Shown here: positions 26,000-35,391 of the stretch, piece by piece
Numbering within the stretch: the first letter of the stretch is position 1
How the letters are laid out: every line of letters starts with the position of its first letter
Source of the DNA: Balneolaceae bacterium
GTDB lineage: Bacteria; Bacteroidota; Rhodothermia; Balneolales; Balneolaceae
NCBI GenBank assembly: GCA_020832285.1
Contig: JAFIFB010000044.1
Coordinates: forward strand, 25,683-89,682
Direction: 5' to 3'
Length of the DNA: 64,000 nt
Translations under genes and position numbers: made by a program
Notes under the pieces: generated by a model
Told to the model about the DNA's origin: nothing
Seen by the model: the letters and a program-made list of their open reading frames with translations, nothing else
Databases searched by the model: none

Positions 26000-26719
26000 T
26001 CAATCTTCTTCCTTGAAGAGCTTTTTTTTGCGCTCTTCAAAAAACTCATCCATTTTAGATTTCAGCACAACTTCAATCTCCTTTTTTTCATCTTCGGGAA
26101 TTGAGGTAAAAAACTCTTTGATTCTTTCTTCGCTGCCCTTTTTGCCAGCGATAAACTCAATTCCGATAATTGTTTCACTCTGCCAGCGCCAGGCGATCAC
26201 TTCATTCCAGTGGATGAAGCGATCGAGGAATAGAATTCCCTTTGATCGAAACTCTGGCACCACTTTAAGTGTCCAGGTAAAAAAACCGAAACACATCAGC
26301 GAAATACCTGAAGTGAGCCGGATGCCGGTTACTGGCAGATCGATAAGAATAGCGGTTCGGTAGAGGCCGTATATAATCAGTATGATAGCCAGGAAGTTTG
26401 GGGCGTGATCAATCCAGAAAGAACGGTGTTGATAGAGAATACTACCTGCTTTTTGGCGATGATTCATCAACCGCAATGCAAAACCAAGAAAAAAACCTGC
26501 AACCAGGGAATACAGACTCATCATAAAAGGTGCGGCCACGGATTGCGGGAAAAAGCCGAGAGCATAGGCGATCATCAGGATCGTAAAAAAGATCAGGATG
26601 ATAAGAACACCATTCAGGATGTTTGATTTGGTGAGCAGATCAAAAGAAAACCATGTCCGGTTACCAGCATAGGCTCCGGAAAATGCAACAAAAAGTAAAA
26701 AAAAGGTTAAAAACCACAT
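26000..26719 (-). CDS. Hypothetical membrane protein, about 240 residues
   Basis: I do not recognise the family with confidence. Starting at ATG 26719 (MWFLTFFLLFVAFSGAYAG), rather than 26788 inside the next gene's start, gives four to six hydrophobic segments. A segment FLDRFIHWNEVIAWRWQSETIIGIEF follows, reading like the PH-like domain of DUF5673-type proteins, and then a charged coiled C-terminal tail ending FFEERKKKLFKEED. The promoter region is shared with the divergent DUF971 gene. Confidence 0.7.
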   Translation of the reverse strand: MWFLTFFLLFVAFSGAYAGNRTWFSFDLLTKSNILNGVLIILIFFTILMIAYALGFFPQSVAAPFMMSLYSLVAGFFLGFALRLMNHRQKAGSILYQHRSFWIDHAPNFLAIILIIYGLYRTAILIDLPVTGIRLTSGISLMCFGFFTWTLKVVPEFRSKGILFLDRFIHWNEVIAWRWQSETIIGIEFIAGKKGSEERIKEFFTSIPEDEKKEIEVVLKSKMDEFFEERKKKLFKEED

Positions 26720-26787
26720 CTTTTGAACGTATTTTTGAGTCGGATATGTTACTAAGTGAAAACGCGAACTGCAAACTGATTTGAGCA

Positions 26788-27132
26788 ATGGAGAAAAGAT
26801 TTATACCTGTATCTGTAGATGTGGGAAACAGTGAACAGACACTTACTTTAGGTTGGGCTGATGGTCACCAGAGCAAGTTTTCCCTTTTTGGTCTGAGAAA
26901 AAACTGTCCCTGTGTTTCGTGCAGGGGAGGACATGATATGATGGGACTTTTTGAGCCGCAGCTTTTTCTGGTTGAGCCAACACAAACATTCAAAATCATC
27001 TCGGCTGAATCGATTGGCAATCATGCTCTTAAAATTACATGGGATGACGGCCATAATGCAGGTATGTATCGATGGGATTTGTTGCGACATATGGATGAAT
27101 CCGTGAGAAATCTGGAACAAACTTCGAACTAA
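26788..27132 (+). CDS. DUF971 domain-containing protein
   Basis: The 114-residue product matches DUF971 (gamma-butyrobetaine hydroxylase N-terminal-like): LTLGWADGHQSKFSLFGLRKNCPCVSCRGG with two paired cysteines as a likely zinc or cluster site, then ALKITWDDGHNAGMYRWDLLRHM. The cysteines (CPCVSC) are typical. In other bacteria it accompanies iron-sulfur or Mrp-type genes, which are not seen here. Divergent from the membrane-protein gene, with start codons 68 bases apart. Confidence 0.9.
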   Translation: MEKRFIPVSVDVGNSEQTLTLGWADGHQSKFSLFGLRKNCPCVSCRGGHDMMGLFEPQLFLVEPTQTFKIISAESIGNHALKITWDDGHNAGMYRWDLLRHMDESVRNLEQTSN

Positions 27133-27385
27133 AAAAAAGATTCTCCGGCACAATACGTTAAATGGCAGGCTTTATGCAGCTTTAAAGCGTTATATGTATT
27201 ATTTAGGCCGTTCAATGAGGTATGTATCATCTTTTTGAAGGATGGCGGCAGTAAGTCGACAGAATATAGCTTCTGATACTGCTGTTTGCCTGCCGAGAGC
27301 TGATTTCTGCAAGCCTGCAGTGAATGATTTCTGAGGAAATTCAATGCTTGATGTGCAGCAATATGTCAAATTCTAAACCTGCAGA

Positions 27386-28390
27386 ATGAGTAAAAAAACG
27401 GAACAAATCGATGCCGTTGATGCGGTAATAACCTGGGTAGACGGCAGTGACCCTGAACATCAAAATAAAAGGCAGGAAATACTAAAAAGTTTATCCCTTC
27501 AGCACGAACTATCACTTCCAACTGGCCGGGATAAAACCCGGTTTTTAGATAACGGTGAACTACGCTACTGTATTGAATCAATACGCAGGTTTGCCCCCTG
27601 GATTCGGACTATCCATATTATTACAGATAATCAAACTCCTGCTTTTATAACACCGGAGTTTCGTAAGGATTACGGAATAAATATCGTCGATCACACCGAT
27701 GTTTTCAGATCATTCGAATGGGCGCTGCCCAATTTCAATTCACGCACAATTGAAACGGCTCTCTGGAGAACGCCTGGGCTGGCGCCAAGATTTATCTATT
27801 TTAACGATGATTTCATTATTACAAAGAAGGTAAGCCGGGACGATTTTTTCCAGGATGATAAAGTAGTTTTGAGAGGAAGCTGGAAGCCGATTCGCAAGTA
27901 CGGGAGCGTGCGAATGACACTGAATAATGTAGTGAGTTATATCGCAAAGCATGCACTTGGAATTACGCGGTCTATGCACCTGCTGCTTCAGATACGCTCA
28001 GCCGAGCTTGCCGGATTTTCAAAGCAGTATTTTCGTGCTCCCCATGTTCCGCATCCTATTCATACCGAAACTCTGAAAACTTTTTTCAAAGCGAACCCTG
28101 AGCTGTTCAAAGAGAACATTCGCTTTCAGTTCAGGAATATGGATCAGTTTTCTGCGATCCATCTTGCCAATCATGTTGAAATTCTTAAGCAAAAGGCGAT
28201 TCTGAAGGATGAATCGGATGCGATGATGATTAACGGAGAAATGGATTTTTCATTTATGGTGAACAAAAAACTGGTACAGCTTAAAGCAGGTGAAGTAAAA
28301 TTTGTGTGTCTTCAGGGATTTGAAAATTTTGGAGAGAAGCAGCGAAAAGAGATAGAATCCTCCTTTAGTACCGTATTGGGTCTTGCCTGA
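27386..28390 (+). CDS. Stealth family sugar-phosphate transferase
   Basis: The 334-residue product has the conserved Stealth regions: CR1 VDAVITWVDGSDPEHQ, CR2 RFLDNGELRYCIESIRRFAPWIRTIHIITDNQ, CR3 around APRFIYFNDDFIITK, and a C-terminal CR4-like stretch. Family members transfer sugar-1-phosphates to build phosphate-linked polysaccharides, such as capsules or teichoic-acid-like polymers. No other glycan gene is beside it, so its acceptor is unknown. It starts at ATG 27386. The 253 bases upstream show nothing identifiable. Confidence 0.93.
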   Translation: MSKKTEQIDAVDAVITWVDGSDPEHQNKRQEILKSLSLQHELSLPTGRDKTRFLDNGELRYCIESIRRFAPWIRTIHIITDNQTPAFITPEFRKDYGINIVDHTDVFRSFEWALPNFNSRTIETALWRTPGLAPRFIYFNDDFIITKKVSRDDFFQDDKVVLRGSWKPIRKYGSVRMTLNNVVSYIAKHALGITRSMHLLLQIRSAELAGFSKQYFRAPHVPHPIHTETLKTFFKANPELFKENIRFQFRNMDQFSAIHLANHVEILKQKAILKDESDAMMINGEMDFSFMVNKKLVQLKAGEVKFVCLQGFENFGEKQRKEIESSFSTVLGLA

Positions 28391-28394
28391 TAAA

Positions 28395-28631
28395 TCAGAA
28401 CGTTTTTTCTCTGAGCAGTCCGCTTATTCCAACAGCTGTAGCTGCAGTACCAAAAATCAGAAGCCAGACTGTTCGGTTGTCAGGTCTTGCCAGAACATAA
28501 TCAGCGATTTCTTCCTGGAATTGCTGATATTCATGGTTTCCGAACCATAATAAAATCAATCCAGTAACCAGGCATATAGCCGGGAACCACCGGGAATAGA
28601 AAAACCCGTCTGATTTACTGCTCTCAGACAT
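28395..28631 (-). CDS. DUF3185-like small membrane protein 1
   Basis: The 78-residue product has two membrane helices (WFPAICLVTGLILLWFG and VWLLIFGTAATAVGISGLL) separated by a short polar loop (QEEIADYVLARPDN), the layout of DUF3185. It is a clear relative of the next gene, at 28655, and was probably formed by tandem duplication. Function is unknown. It converges tightly on the Stealth gene (4-base gap). Confidence 0.75.
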   Translation of the reverse strand: MSESSKSDGFFYSRWFPAICLVTGLILLWFGNHEYQQFQEEIADYVLARPDNRTVWLLIFGTAATAVGISGLLREKTF

Positions 28632-28654
28632 TTTTACAGATTAAATTTTGGGAA

Positions 28655-28855
28655 TTACGATTTTTTGAAAAAGAAACCTACAAGACCGGCAACCGCTGCT
28701 GCTGCACCACCAATCATCATCCACATGGCACCACTGTCGGGTGAACCGGTTACAAACTCCTCAATTTCCGAGCCAATAGACTGCTGCTCCTGGTATCCAA
28801 AGTATAACAGAATCAAACCAGCAACAAAAAGGGCCGCCGAAATCATTTTTTTCAT
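28655..28855 (-). CDS. DUF3185 family small membrane protein 2
   Basis: The 66-residue product has the two-helix DUF3185 layout: ISAALFVAGLILLYFGYQEQQSIGSEIEEFVTGSPDSGAMWMMIGGAAAAVAGLVGFFF. The loop EEFVTGSPDS is the family signature. A paralogue follows 23 bases downstream. Such proteins sit in the inner membrane and are often linked to stress, but this is not proven. Confidence 0.85.
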   Translation of the reverse strand: MKKMISAALFVAGLILLYFGYQEQQSIGSEIEEFVTGSPDSGAMWMMIGGAAAAVAGLVGFFFKKS

Positions 28856-28878
28856 TTTTGCAGGGATTATGTTCAGTT

Positions 28879-29397
28879 TTATTCTCTGTTGCCGAAATAT
28901 TCCTTTCTGGCTTCAAGAAGTTTTAGAATACGCTGCATACTTCTTTTCTTCACGAGTATATCGCGGGTATAATAGATGGTAGAAAATATTACAAATGCCC
29001 AGGCTGACAGGCCCAATATCAAACTGATATTATTGCCGTCATTGCCATACTGAATAAAGTGATAAACACTAAGGAATGAAAATACCAGGATCGAAAAAAT
29101 CACAAAAACACCGATAATTCTGATCTGCCTGAGTGAGTACGTTGCCAGTTTTTTATAATTCCCCTCTTGCAGCCATTTTTTTTGCTGAAAGAGAAGAAAA
29201 TGATTGTACTGGTTTAACTCCTCTTTTATCATTGCAATAAAAATATCATCTTTCGGCATTGCATTGGAGAAATACTTAACATTCTGATTACTTACAATAA
29301 TAAATTGAGACCTTTGATTCCATACCAGAATAAATTTGTTGATGTAAATTTCATTCAATTTCGTAAGATTTTGTAAAACAGGAAGTAATCTTCTCAT
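28879..29397 (-). CDS. Hypothetical protein with two membrane helices
   Basis: I do not recognise the family. The 172-residue product has a soluble N-terminal part with little similarity to known domains, then two helices near residues 94-115 and 124-145 and a basic C-terminal tail. Two starts are possible: ATG 29397, or the internal ATG at about 29259 (MPKDDIFIAM). It is divergent from the gene at 29401, with start codons only 3 bases apart. Confidence 0.6.
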   Translation of the reverse strand: MRRLLPVLQNLTKLNEIYINKFILVWNQRSQFIIVSNQNVKYFSNAMPKDDIFIAMIKEELNQYNHFLLFQQKKWLQEGNYKKLATYSLRQIRIIGVFVIFSILVFSFLSVYHFIQYGNDGNNISLILGLSAWAFVIFSTIYYTRDILVKKRSMQRILKLLEARKEYFGNRE

Positions 29398-29400
29398 TTA

Positions 29401-30228
29401 ATGACCAAAAAAACAATTTGTCTGGTAATATCGACCTTGGCAGCAATACTGCTTATTCCAATTGTAACAGCAGCCCAGCAGGGTCCAGCCGAGCTTGCCG
29501 ACCGGTTAAATGACATTTACAGTGAAAGGATTTCATCTATCAATAATTTAACCATCACTGTTGCTTCCGGGAATGGTGACCTTTTTCCGGAAACAACTAC
29601 ACGGTATGTGAAAATTTACCGGGACGGCAGAGATGTACTGGTCACCGAAGATATTGAACTGGACTTGGGTGTTTTGAGCGGAGCGTTTGACGGCCAGCTG
29701 CCTGCTCTGATTCGTGCAGCTCACACAATTTCCAACGAAACCCTTGATGGCAGCGATGTTTACAGAATTGAGGTGGATGATGCCAATGCACTTTTTGAAC
29801 TCGGAACTGAAGATACGGAGTACGCCTACGATGATGTAACGGTTACTCACGCTGTGGTATGGATGCATCGGACGAAATTATATCCGCTGAAACTGGAAAT
29901 GGGACAAATTTCAGAAGAGGGCTTTAACATTACAGTCACGCTGGTAATGGAAGATTATCGTGACTATTCAGGCCTTCCGGTGCCGCACAGGATTGAGATG
30001 AAGGTGGATGGAATGGAAGATCAAATACCAGAGAGTGACCTCGAATATATCCGGCAATATCTTGATAATCTGCAATCCGAACTGGAGGAGATGCCCGAAG
30101 CCGACCGGGAAGCTGCAGAAATTCAGATGCGCCCTCAAATCGAGCAGCTTCAACGTTTTCTTGAAAGTGGCGGTGTAGCAATGGGCGGGATGGTTTTTGT
30201 TATTCGTGATGTTCAGGTGAATCAATAA
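29401..30228 (+). CDS. Exported LolA-like protein
   Basis: The 275-residue product has a signal peptide (KTICLVISTLAAILLIPIVTAAQQG). Its beta-rich body resembles outer-membrane lipoprotein-sorting proteins (VASGNGDLFPETTTRYVKIYRDGRD, AVVWMHRTKLYPLKLEM). A helical segment DLEYIRQYLDNLQSELEEMPEADREAAEIQ lies near the C-terminus. The resemblance to LolA/LolB is by fold only; the exact role is unknown. It is followed by a strong terminator. Confidence 0.65.
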   Translation: MTKKTICLVISTLAAILLIPIVTAAQQGPAELADRLNDIYSERISSINNLTITVASGNGDLFPETTTRYVKIYRDGRDVLVTEDIELDLGVLSGAFDGQLPALIRAAHTISNETLDGSDVYRIEVDDANALFELGTEDTEYAYDDVTVTHAVVWMHRTKLYPLKLEMGQISEEGFNITVTLVMEDYRDYSGLPVPHRIEMKVDGMEDQIPESDLEYIRQYLDNLQSELEEMPEADREAAEIQMRPQIEQLQRFLESGGVAMGGMVFVIRDVQVNQ

Positions 30229-30231
30229 TTG

Positions 30232-30286
30232 AAACCGTTTGATGGAGCCTGCTATTAGATTCAGAAGAGATCAAACACGGTTTTTT
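30232..30286 (+). terminator. Rho-independent terminator after the LolA-like gene
   Basis: The left arm AAACCGTTTGAT pairs with ATCAAACACGGTTT (2-base bulge), and six T residues follow at once. It lies between convergent genes and may work on both. Confidence 0.75.
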
Positions 30287-30290
30287 CAGA

Positions 30291-31712
30291 TTAACGGATT
30301 GTTCCGAGTGGATTTTCCGGCATATAAGGTTCGAACGGATACTCATCCGGGTTGACAATCACACCTGTTGTTTGTTTGAATGGCAATTCTGTATCTGCAT
30401 TGTGAGTTGCTTCCACAAACCAAGCGGTAAATCCATCCTCCGGCGTGCCGACTTCAACAAACAGATTTCCTTCTTCGGGGACTTCAAGTGTTTCTGCTTC
30501 CCAGGTCTGGTCGATCACATATAGCCTGAAATCACGGTCATTTGGGTTGTGTACACTCCAGAGAAGCAATTCATCAGGGAGATTATCAGGGTCAAGCTGA
30601 ATACGGAATCCGTTTTCTTCGGTATTCCAGCGAAAGGTGGGGATGGCTTCATCATTGATGATAAAGTTGTGAAAAGCTGCAAGACTAACCGGGGCATCAC
30701 TGCCACTAATGGAGTGGCCGCTATTGGGAATATATCTCATATATTTTTCTTCCGGCAGATCATCCCAGTAAAATTGCCATGAATCGGGCAGGAAAAACTC
30801 ATCACTGGCGGCATTCACGATATATTTTGGCATCTGCAAACGGTCGAGGTAAGAGTAGGGGTCCACAATTTCGAGCATACGGGCAAATTCGGTTGAAAAC
30901 TGCCAGTCCATGATCTGTTCATCGACATACTCGCTGATGGCGGGAGACCATTCTCCATAAGCTTGCCAGTGATGTTCAAATGAAGGAATGATATTCAGCA
31001 GGTCGATCACGGCCGGGGCAATAGCCACTACACGATCATCAAAAATACCGGTCGTCCAGGTGGTCCATCCCCGTTTGGAACCGCCGGTAATCACATAATT
31101 ATCAACACGTCTATCTGTATGTTCAGTGGTGAAATCTGTGATTGTATCCATCGCACGAACAGCTGCAGTAGTCATGGGCAGGCGGCTCAGCCAAACGGCA
31201 TCTTCATCCCTGGCACCACCCTCCAGATATTTTCTCCATCCGAAGGCAATCAGGTCATCTTCATAGCGCTGATCCAGCCGGTCATCATCCAGAAAAGTGA
31301 TCGGTTGAAAGGGGACGTTGTGGAGGTATGCAGTTACTGAATTTGTTTTGATGGCCGTATTCAGTACGAAAGTATTTACCGATTCGGGAAGATCCGTATT
31401 GATGCTGCCTCCGCCAATCCAAAGCAATCCAGTGTTATGGTTTACCTGGTCGGGAACTACGATTGTAAGCCAGTGCCACCATGTTGTTTCGTTTACATCT
31501 TCTGCAGTAAGCCACTCTTGCGATACCATCCGGATGATGTATGCTGTGTAGCCATCCTCTTCAATGGTGCTTTGCAATTCATACTCATAAGCAGGGTGTA
31601 CATCAGAAAGGTAGGCTTCAATCGGATTTACGTCGTTATTCTCCGGAGTACATGAAATAGCATAGAGAGTAAAAAGAGATATTGCCAGAGCAGATATGCA
31701 GAGTTTTTTCAT
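30291..31712 (-). CDS. PhoPQ-activated pathogenicity-related lipoprotein
   Basis: The 473-residue product (start set at ATG 31712, MKKLCISALAISLFTLYAISC, a lipoprotein signal with lipidation at Cys22) belongs to the PhoPQ-related (PqaA-like) family with an alpha/beta-hydrolase fold. The nucleophile elbow is TGGSKRGWTTW, with further conserved DRVVAIAPAVIDLLN and PNSGHSISG (catalytic His region). Members are suspected to be exported hydrolases acting on lipids or peptides; the substrate is unknown. It is a single gene, upstream of which lies a LolC/E-type permease gene. Confidence 0.88.
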   Translation of the reverse strand: MKKLCISALAISLFTLYAISCTPENNDVNPIEAYLSDVHPAYEYELQSTIEEDGYTAYIIRMVSQEWLTAEDVNETTWWHWLTIVVPDQVNHNTGLLWIGGGSINTDLPESVNTFVLNTAIKTNSVTAYLHNVPFQPITFLDDDRLDQRYEDDLIAFGWRKYLEGGARDEDAVWLSRLPMTTAAVRAMDTITDFTTEHTDRRVDNYVITGGSKRGWTTWTTGIFDDRVVAIAPAVIDLLNIIPSFEHHWQAYGEWSPAISEYVDEQIMDWQFSTEFARMLEIVDPYSYLDRLQMPKYIVNAASDEFFLPDSWQFYWDDLPEEKYMRYIPNSGHSISGSDAPVSLAAFHNFIINDEAIPTFRWNTEENGFRIQLDPDNLPDELLLWSVHNPNDRDFRLYVIDQTWEAETLEVPEEGNLFVEVGTPEDGFTAWFVEATHNADTELPFKQTTGVIVNPDEYPFEPYMPENPLGTIR

Positions 31713-31805
31713 AGCTGTAAACATTGAGAATGTTGGTTTTTGAACTCTGCATATATACAAATTGAGGGTGAAACAGACAACCCGAAACTTGCTGAATCAA
31801 ATGAA

Positions 31806-33032
31806 TTATTTTCCGAATGTGAGGACTTTTACTGGGTCGGTCTTTGCTGCTACACGGGCAGGCAGCCAGGAAGCCAGGGCACAAAGCAAAATGGTTACAG
31901 TACTCACAATAATAAAATCGAGCATATGCGGTTCAACGGGAGCTGTGCTCATGTAGTAGTTTTCTTCGGAAAGAGGAATAATTTCATAGGTGATCTGAAG
32001 CCAGTAAAAAAGGAGCGAAATTGCAATGCCCATAATCAATCCGCTGAAAGCCACAAAAAGTCCTTCCAATAGAAAAATCTGCCTGATCGCTTTACTTTTG
32101 GCACCAATGGTTTTCAGAATTCCGATATCTTTCACACGCTCAAGTACCATCATCAGCACTGTGCCGATCAGGTTAAATGCGGCTACGATAATCATCACAC
32201 CAATTACCAGTGGAATGGTTTCTTCCTGAAGATCTACCCATGCAAATATATTCCGATAACGCTGGTAGATACTCTCTGTTACGTAAGGGAAGCTGGTTTG
32301 ATCGCGTATCAAAGAGTAAACTTCCTGAATCTGACCGGTGTCAGTCACATTGATTTCCATGGCACTGGCCTTACCGGGACCAAAATCAAAGAGGTTTCTA
32401 ACCGATTCGATATTTGCAAGGGCAAAATTATCATCAAACCTGGAAATTCCGGTCTGATATATTCCGGTCAGTGTGAACTGCTGAATTTCCGGGGTATTGA
32501 AGGGAGTGGGGAGTTCGTCAATAGCATAAAGTGTAACACGGTCACCAATTTCCGCCCCGATGGTTCGTGCAAGAGCGGTTCCCAGAATAATACCCGGCAG
32601 GCCGCTTTCCTGTACGCTCAGGTCGTATGTTCCCCTTGTTACGTAGGTGTGCAGGCTGGTTGCATCACCTTCTTCATGATCCCCCTTGATTACTGTGCCG
32701 CTTACATCACGGGTTGACTGGACCATAACTTGTCCGAGAATGACCGGCTGAACCTGGGCAACTCCGGGGATATTACTGATGTGGACCTGGAGGGTATCCG
32801 CCCGGTTGATAGTATCACTGGCATAGGAGTTGACCGTGATGTGTGGTGCAAATCCTACAATTTTTTCGTTAATGGTGGATTTAAAACCGTGGACAATCGA
32901 TAGTGCAATCAGCAGTCCTGCTGAACCGATGGCCACACCTCCAATAGCCATAATTTTGATAAAGGAAAGAAAACGCGATTCCCGTTTGTTTCCCTTAAAA
33001 TATTTGCCGGCAATGTACCAGGTGAATTTCAT
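31806..33032 (-). CDS. LolC/LolE-type ABC transporter permease
   Basis: The 408-residue product has the MacB/FtsX layout: an N-terminal helix (about residues 28-48), a large periplasmic domain (50-270), and three C-terminal helices. Sequence matches to lipoprotein-releasing permeases include IARKYF-like WYIAGKYFKGN, SFIKIMAIGGVAIGSAGL and IGILKTIGAKSKAIRQIFLLEG. It would help lift lipoproteins from the inner membrane. The LolD ATPase is not adjacent; the ABC ATPase at 40412 is FtsE-like instead. Coupled genes were not seen. Confidence 0.88.
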   Translation of the reverse strand: MKFTWYIAGKYFKGNKRESRFLSFIKIMAIGGVAIGSAGLLIALSIVHGFKSTINEKIVGFAPHITVNSYASDTINRADTLQVHISNIPGVAQVQPVILGQVMVQSTRDVSGTVIKGDHEEGDATSLHTYVTRGTYDLSVQESGLPGIILGTALARTIGAEIGDRVTLYAIDELPTPFNTPEIQQFTLTGIYQTGISRFDDNFALANIESVRNLFDFGPGKASAMEINVTDTGQIQEVYSLIRDQTSFPYVTESIYQRYRNIFAWVDLQEETIPLVIGVMIIVAAFNLIGTVLMMVLERVKDIGILKTIGAKSKAIRQIFLLEGLFVAFSGLIMGIAISLLFYWLQITYEIIPLSEENYYMSTAPVEPHMLDFIIVSTVTILLCALASWLPARVAAKTDPVKVLTFGK

Positions 33033-33039
33033 GATTCCG

Positions 33040-33075
33040 GTTGCTGATGGCTGGTTACTTGTTGCTGGGTGTTAC
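33040..33075. repeat. Two GTTGCTG heptamers facing the tandem repeat
   Basis: GTTGCTG at 33040-33046 and GTTGCTG at 33061-33067 are inverse copies of the CAGCAAC heptamers at 33498-33546. The small four-helix-bundle gene is therefore bracketed by inverted heptamers. Confidence 0.55.
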
Positions 33076-33112
33076 GATTTCCAATTCGCTTCAACATATT
33101 GAATGAATCTAT

Positions 33113-33436
33113 TTATCTCTTACCAAGAATTTTGTACTCCTTCATAAATGATGTCAAAGGCTTGTCGGGAAAATGAAGTTCACTTATCATTTTTAAATGG
33201 TCTAATGTTTCGTCACAAGAACTCTGAGCATAAACAAGAAATTTTATGAAATCTTGTTTATATCGTCTTCTGCCATAACCCTCGATAATATTGTCTTTTA
33301 TACTTTTACTGGATCTTCGAATTTGGCTGCCCTGTTCATAAAGTTCGTATTTCGGAAGTTCAAGACTCACTTTATGTATTTTCATTGCAAGCTTGTAGCT
33401 TTTCTGATAGATCTCTAAGTCATGATAATTTTTCAT
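33113..33436 (-). CDS. Four-helix-bundle protein (23S rRNA intervening-sequence family)
   Basis: The 107-residue product matches the S23/four-helix-bundle family: [73 protein letters not shown] is read as helix-turn-helix pairs with the conserved [16 protein letters not shown] signature. The family is found within rRNA intervening sequences, next to diversity-generating retroelements (as Avd) and as isolated genes. Here it is an isolated gene between a LolC/E permease and lysS, with heptamer repeats at both sides. No reverse transcriptase or variable repeat is in the window. Confidence 0.9.
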   Translation of the reverse strand: MKNYHDLEIYQKSYKLAMKIHKVSLELPKYELYEQGSQIRRSSKSIKDNIIEGYGRRRYKQDFIKFLVYAQSSCDETLDHLKMISELHFPDKPLTSFMKEYKILGKR

Positions 33437-33497
33437 ACAAAAATTTTGACTTAAGAAGATAATATTATTTCATAATTCTACACCTTTTACCCGCAAC

Positions 33498-33546
33498 CAG
33501 CAACCAGCAACCAGCAACCAGCAACCAGCAACCAGCAACCAGCAAC
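33498..33546 (+). repeat. Seven tandem CAGCAAC heptamers
   Basis: Seven exact head-to-tail copies of CAGCAAC run between the four-helix-bundle gene and the end of lysS. A simple heptamer tract of this kind can vary in length by slippage. It does not look like a CRISPR array, since there are no spacers. Confidence 0.9.
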
Positions 33547-33557
33547 CCGCTACGCTC

Positions 33558-35090
33558 TTACTCCGGCCTCATCAGCGGGAAAAATAGAACATCCCGGATC
33601 GACTCGGAATTGGTCATGATCATCGCAAGGCGGTCAATACCGATGCCGATACCTGCAGTAGGGGGCATGCCGTATTCGATGGCACGGAGAAAATCCTCAT
33701 CGAGGGTCATCGCTTCGTCATCGCCTTCGCTGCGTAAACGAGTCTGTTCCTCAAAACGTTTGCGCTGATCTACCGGATCATTTAATTCTGAAAAGGCGTT
33801 GGCAATTTCTTTTCCGTTGCAGATCGCTTCGAAACGCTCCACCAACCCTTCTTTAGAACGGTGCTTCTTGGCAAGCGGACTCATTTCAATAGGATAATCC
33901 GTGATAAATGTAGGCTGAATCAGTTTCGGTTCCACGTACTCTCCGAAAATTTCATCAATCAGTTTTCCTTTGCCCATTCCATCCTCAATGGGGATTTTCA
34001 GCTCTCTGGCGATAGTAAGAATTTCTACTTCGGTTTTTCCGTATAGATTGTGTCCGGTCTCTTTTTCAATCGCTTCGTACATGGGTATTCGCGGCCAGGG
34101 CCGTTTGAAATCGATTTCATGCTCACCCGATTTTACTTTCGTTGAGCCGTGCAGTGTAACAGCCACGTTTTCAACCATTTCCTCCATGAAATCCATCATC
34201 CAGTTGTAGTCTTTGTATGCGACGTAGAGTTCCACCTGTGTGAATTCAGGGTTGTGAAAACGTGAGAGCCCCTCATTACGGAAATCTTTTGAAAACTCAT
34301 ATACACCGTCAAATCCACCCACAATCAGCCGTTTCAGGTAGAGTTCGTTGGCGATGCGAAGGTACAACTGCATATCCAGAGCATTGTGATGGGTAACAAA
34401 CGGCCGGGCCGATGCTCCGCCATAAATCGGCTGCAAAATGGGTGTTTCTACTTCGAGATAACCGCGCTCGTTCATGAAATCGCGCATCGTCTGCACCATT
34501 CGGGTCCGTTTGATGAATGTTTCTTTAACCTCCGGATTTACAACAAGATCCACATAGCGCTGGCGATAACGGAGTTCTTTATCGGAGAATGCATCGTACG
34601 TAACCACTTCTCCCTCTTCATTTTCTACCTCTTTGGGTGTGGGAAGCGGCCGGACAGTTTTACCTAAAAATTCAAACTCTTCCGCATGAACGGTGGTTTC
34701 GCCGGTGCGGGTTTTAAACACAAATCCTTTGATCCCCACAAAATCTCCGATATCCACCAGTTTTTTGAACACTTTGTTGTATTCATCCACACCCACATCA
34801 TCACGGCGAATATAAACCTGAATGACACCCTGTGAATCCTGGAGTGTAAAAAAAGATGCTTTGCCCATAATCCGCCGCGTTATCACCCGCCCGGCAATAG
34901 CTACTCGTTTGGCGTTTTCGGTGCCCCCGGAAGGATCAATAACGAAAGATTCATCATCTGAAATTTCGGTGGTATGGTGAGTAACATCGTACTGATAGGG
35001 GTAGGGGTTGATATTTAGTTCTCTCAGTTGATTTAATTTCTCCAGCCTGATCTGTTGCTGTTCACTGAGTGAAGGATCTGGGTTGCTCAT
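33558..35090 (-). CDS. lysS: Lysyl-tRNA synthetase, class II
   Basis: The enzyme charges tRNA-Lys with lysine in the cytoplasm. The 510-residue product (start set at ATG 35090, [14 protein letters not shown] 35105 is possible) has an OB-fold anticodon domain at about residues 60-170 ([23 protein letters not shown]). The class II motifs follow: motif 1 RRFMN-like [18 protein letters not shown], motif 2 [18 protein letters not shown], and motif 3 [14 protein letters not shown]. It is a standard bacterial class II enzyme of the usual length. Confidence 0.97.
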   Translation of the reverse strand: MSNPDPSLSEQQQIRLEKLNQLRELNINPYPYQYDVTHHTTEISDDESFVIDPSGGTENAKRVAIAGRVITRRIMGKASFFTLQDSQGVIQVYIRRDDVGVDEYNKVFKKLVDIGDFVGIKGFVFKTRTGETTVHAEEFEFLGKTVRPLPTPKEVENEEGEVVTYDAFSDKELRYRQRYVDLVVNPEVKETFIKRTRMVQTMRDFMNERGYLEVETPILQPIYGGASARPFVTHHNALDMQLYLRIANELYLKRLIVGGFDGVYEFSKDFRNEGLSRFHNPEFTQVELYVAYKDYNWMMDFMEEMVENVAVTLHGSTKVKSGEHEIDFKRPWPRIPMYEAIEKETGHNLYGKTEVEILTIARELKIPIEDGMGKGKLIDEIFGEYVEPKLIQPTFITDYPIEMSPLAKKHRSKEGLVERFEAICNGKEIANAFSELNDPVDQRKRFEEQTRLRSEGDDEAMTLDEDFLRAIEYGMPPTAGIGIGIDRLAMIMTNSESIRDVLFFPLMRPE

Positions 35091-35391
35091 CAAATGTTGG
35101 TTCAATTTTTATTTAATATTCAAGCCTAATAAGATAAAAAATTATAAGGGAACTTGGCATTGCGAGTTATAACGATGGATGGATTTGCCGGAAATATCTT
35201 TTGAAATGAATAGTTATTATTTTGAAGTATCTTGAAACCTGAAAGTTGTTATTTAAAACACTTGTTTTTCAATGGTATGAACCGGCAATTGATTATAAAA
35301 AATTTGAGGGAAAGACTCCTTAAAGAGAAAAAATTGGTGAGAGCTTTATCAAAATAGTAGATTTCAGTAACTGAAAAACAAAGAAACATCT
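35091..35391. other. Divergent intergenic region, nothing identified
   Basis: The 301 bases between lysS and the divergent phosphopantetheinyl transferase gene are AT-rich and hold no gene, repeat or RNA that I can identify. Promoters for both genes are expected here but cannot be pointed to. Confidence 0.5.

Noticed and set aside
33113-33436. Diversity-generating retroelement accessory gene (Avd)
   Set aside because: No reverse transcriptase, template repeat or variable repeat was found nearby, so only the wider four-helix-bundle family is called.
33498-33546. CRISPR array from the tandem heptamers
   Set aside because: The units are 7 bases, exact and adjacent with no spacers, and no cas genes are in the window.
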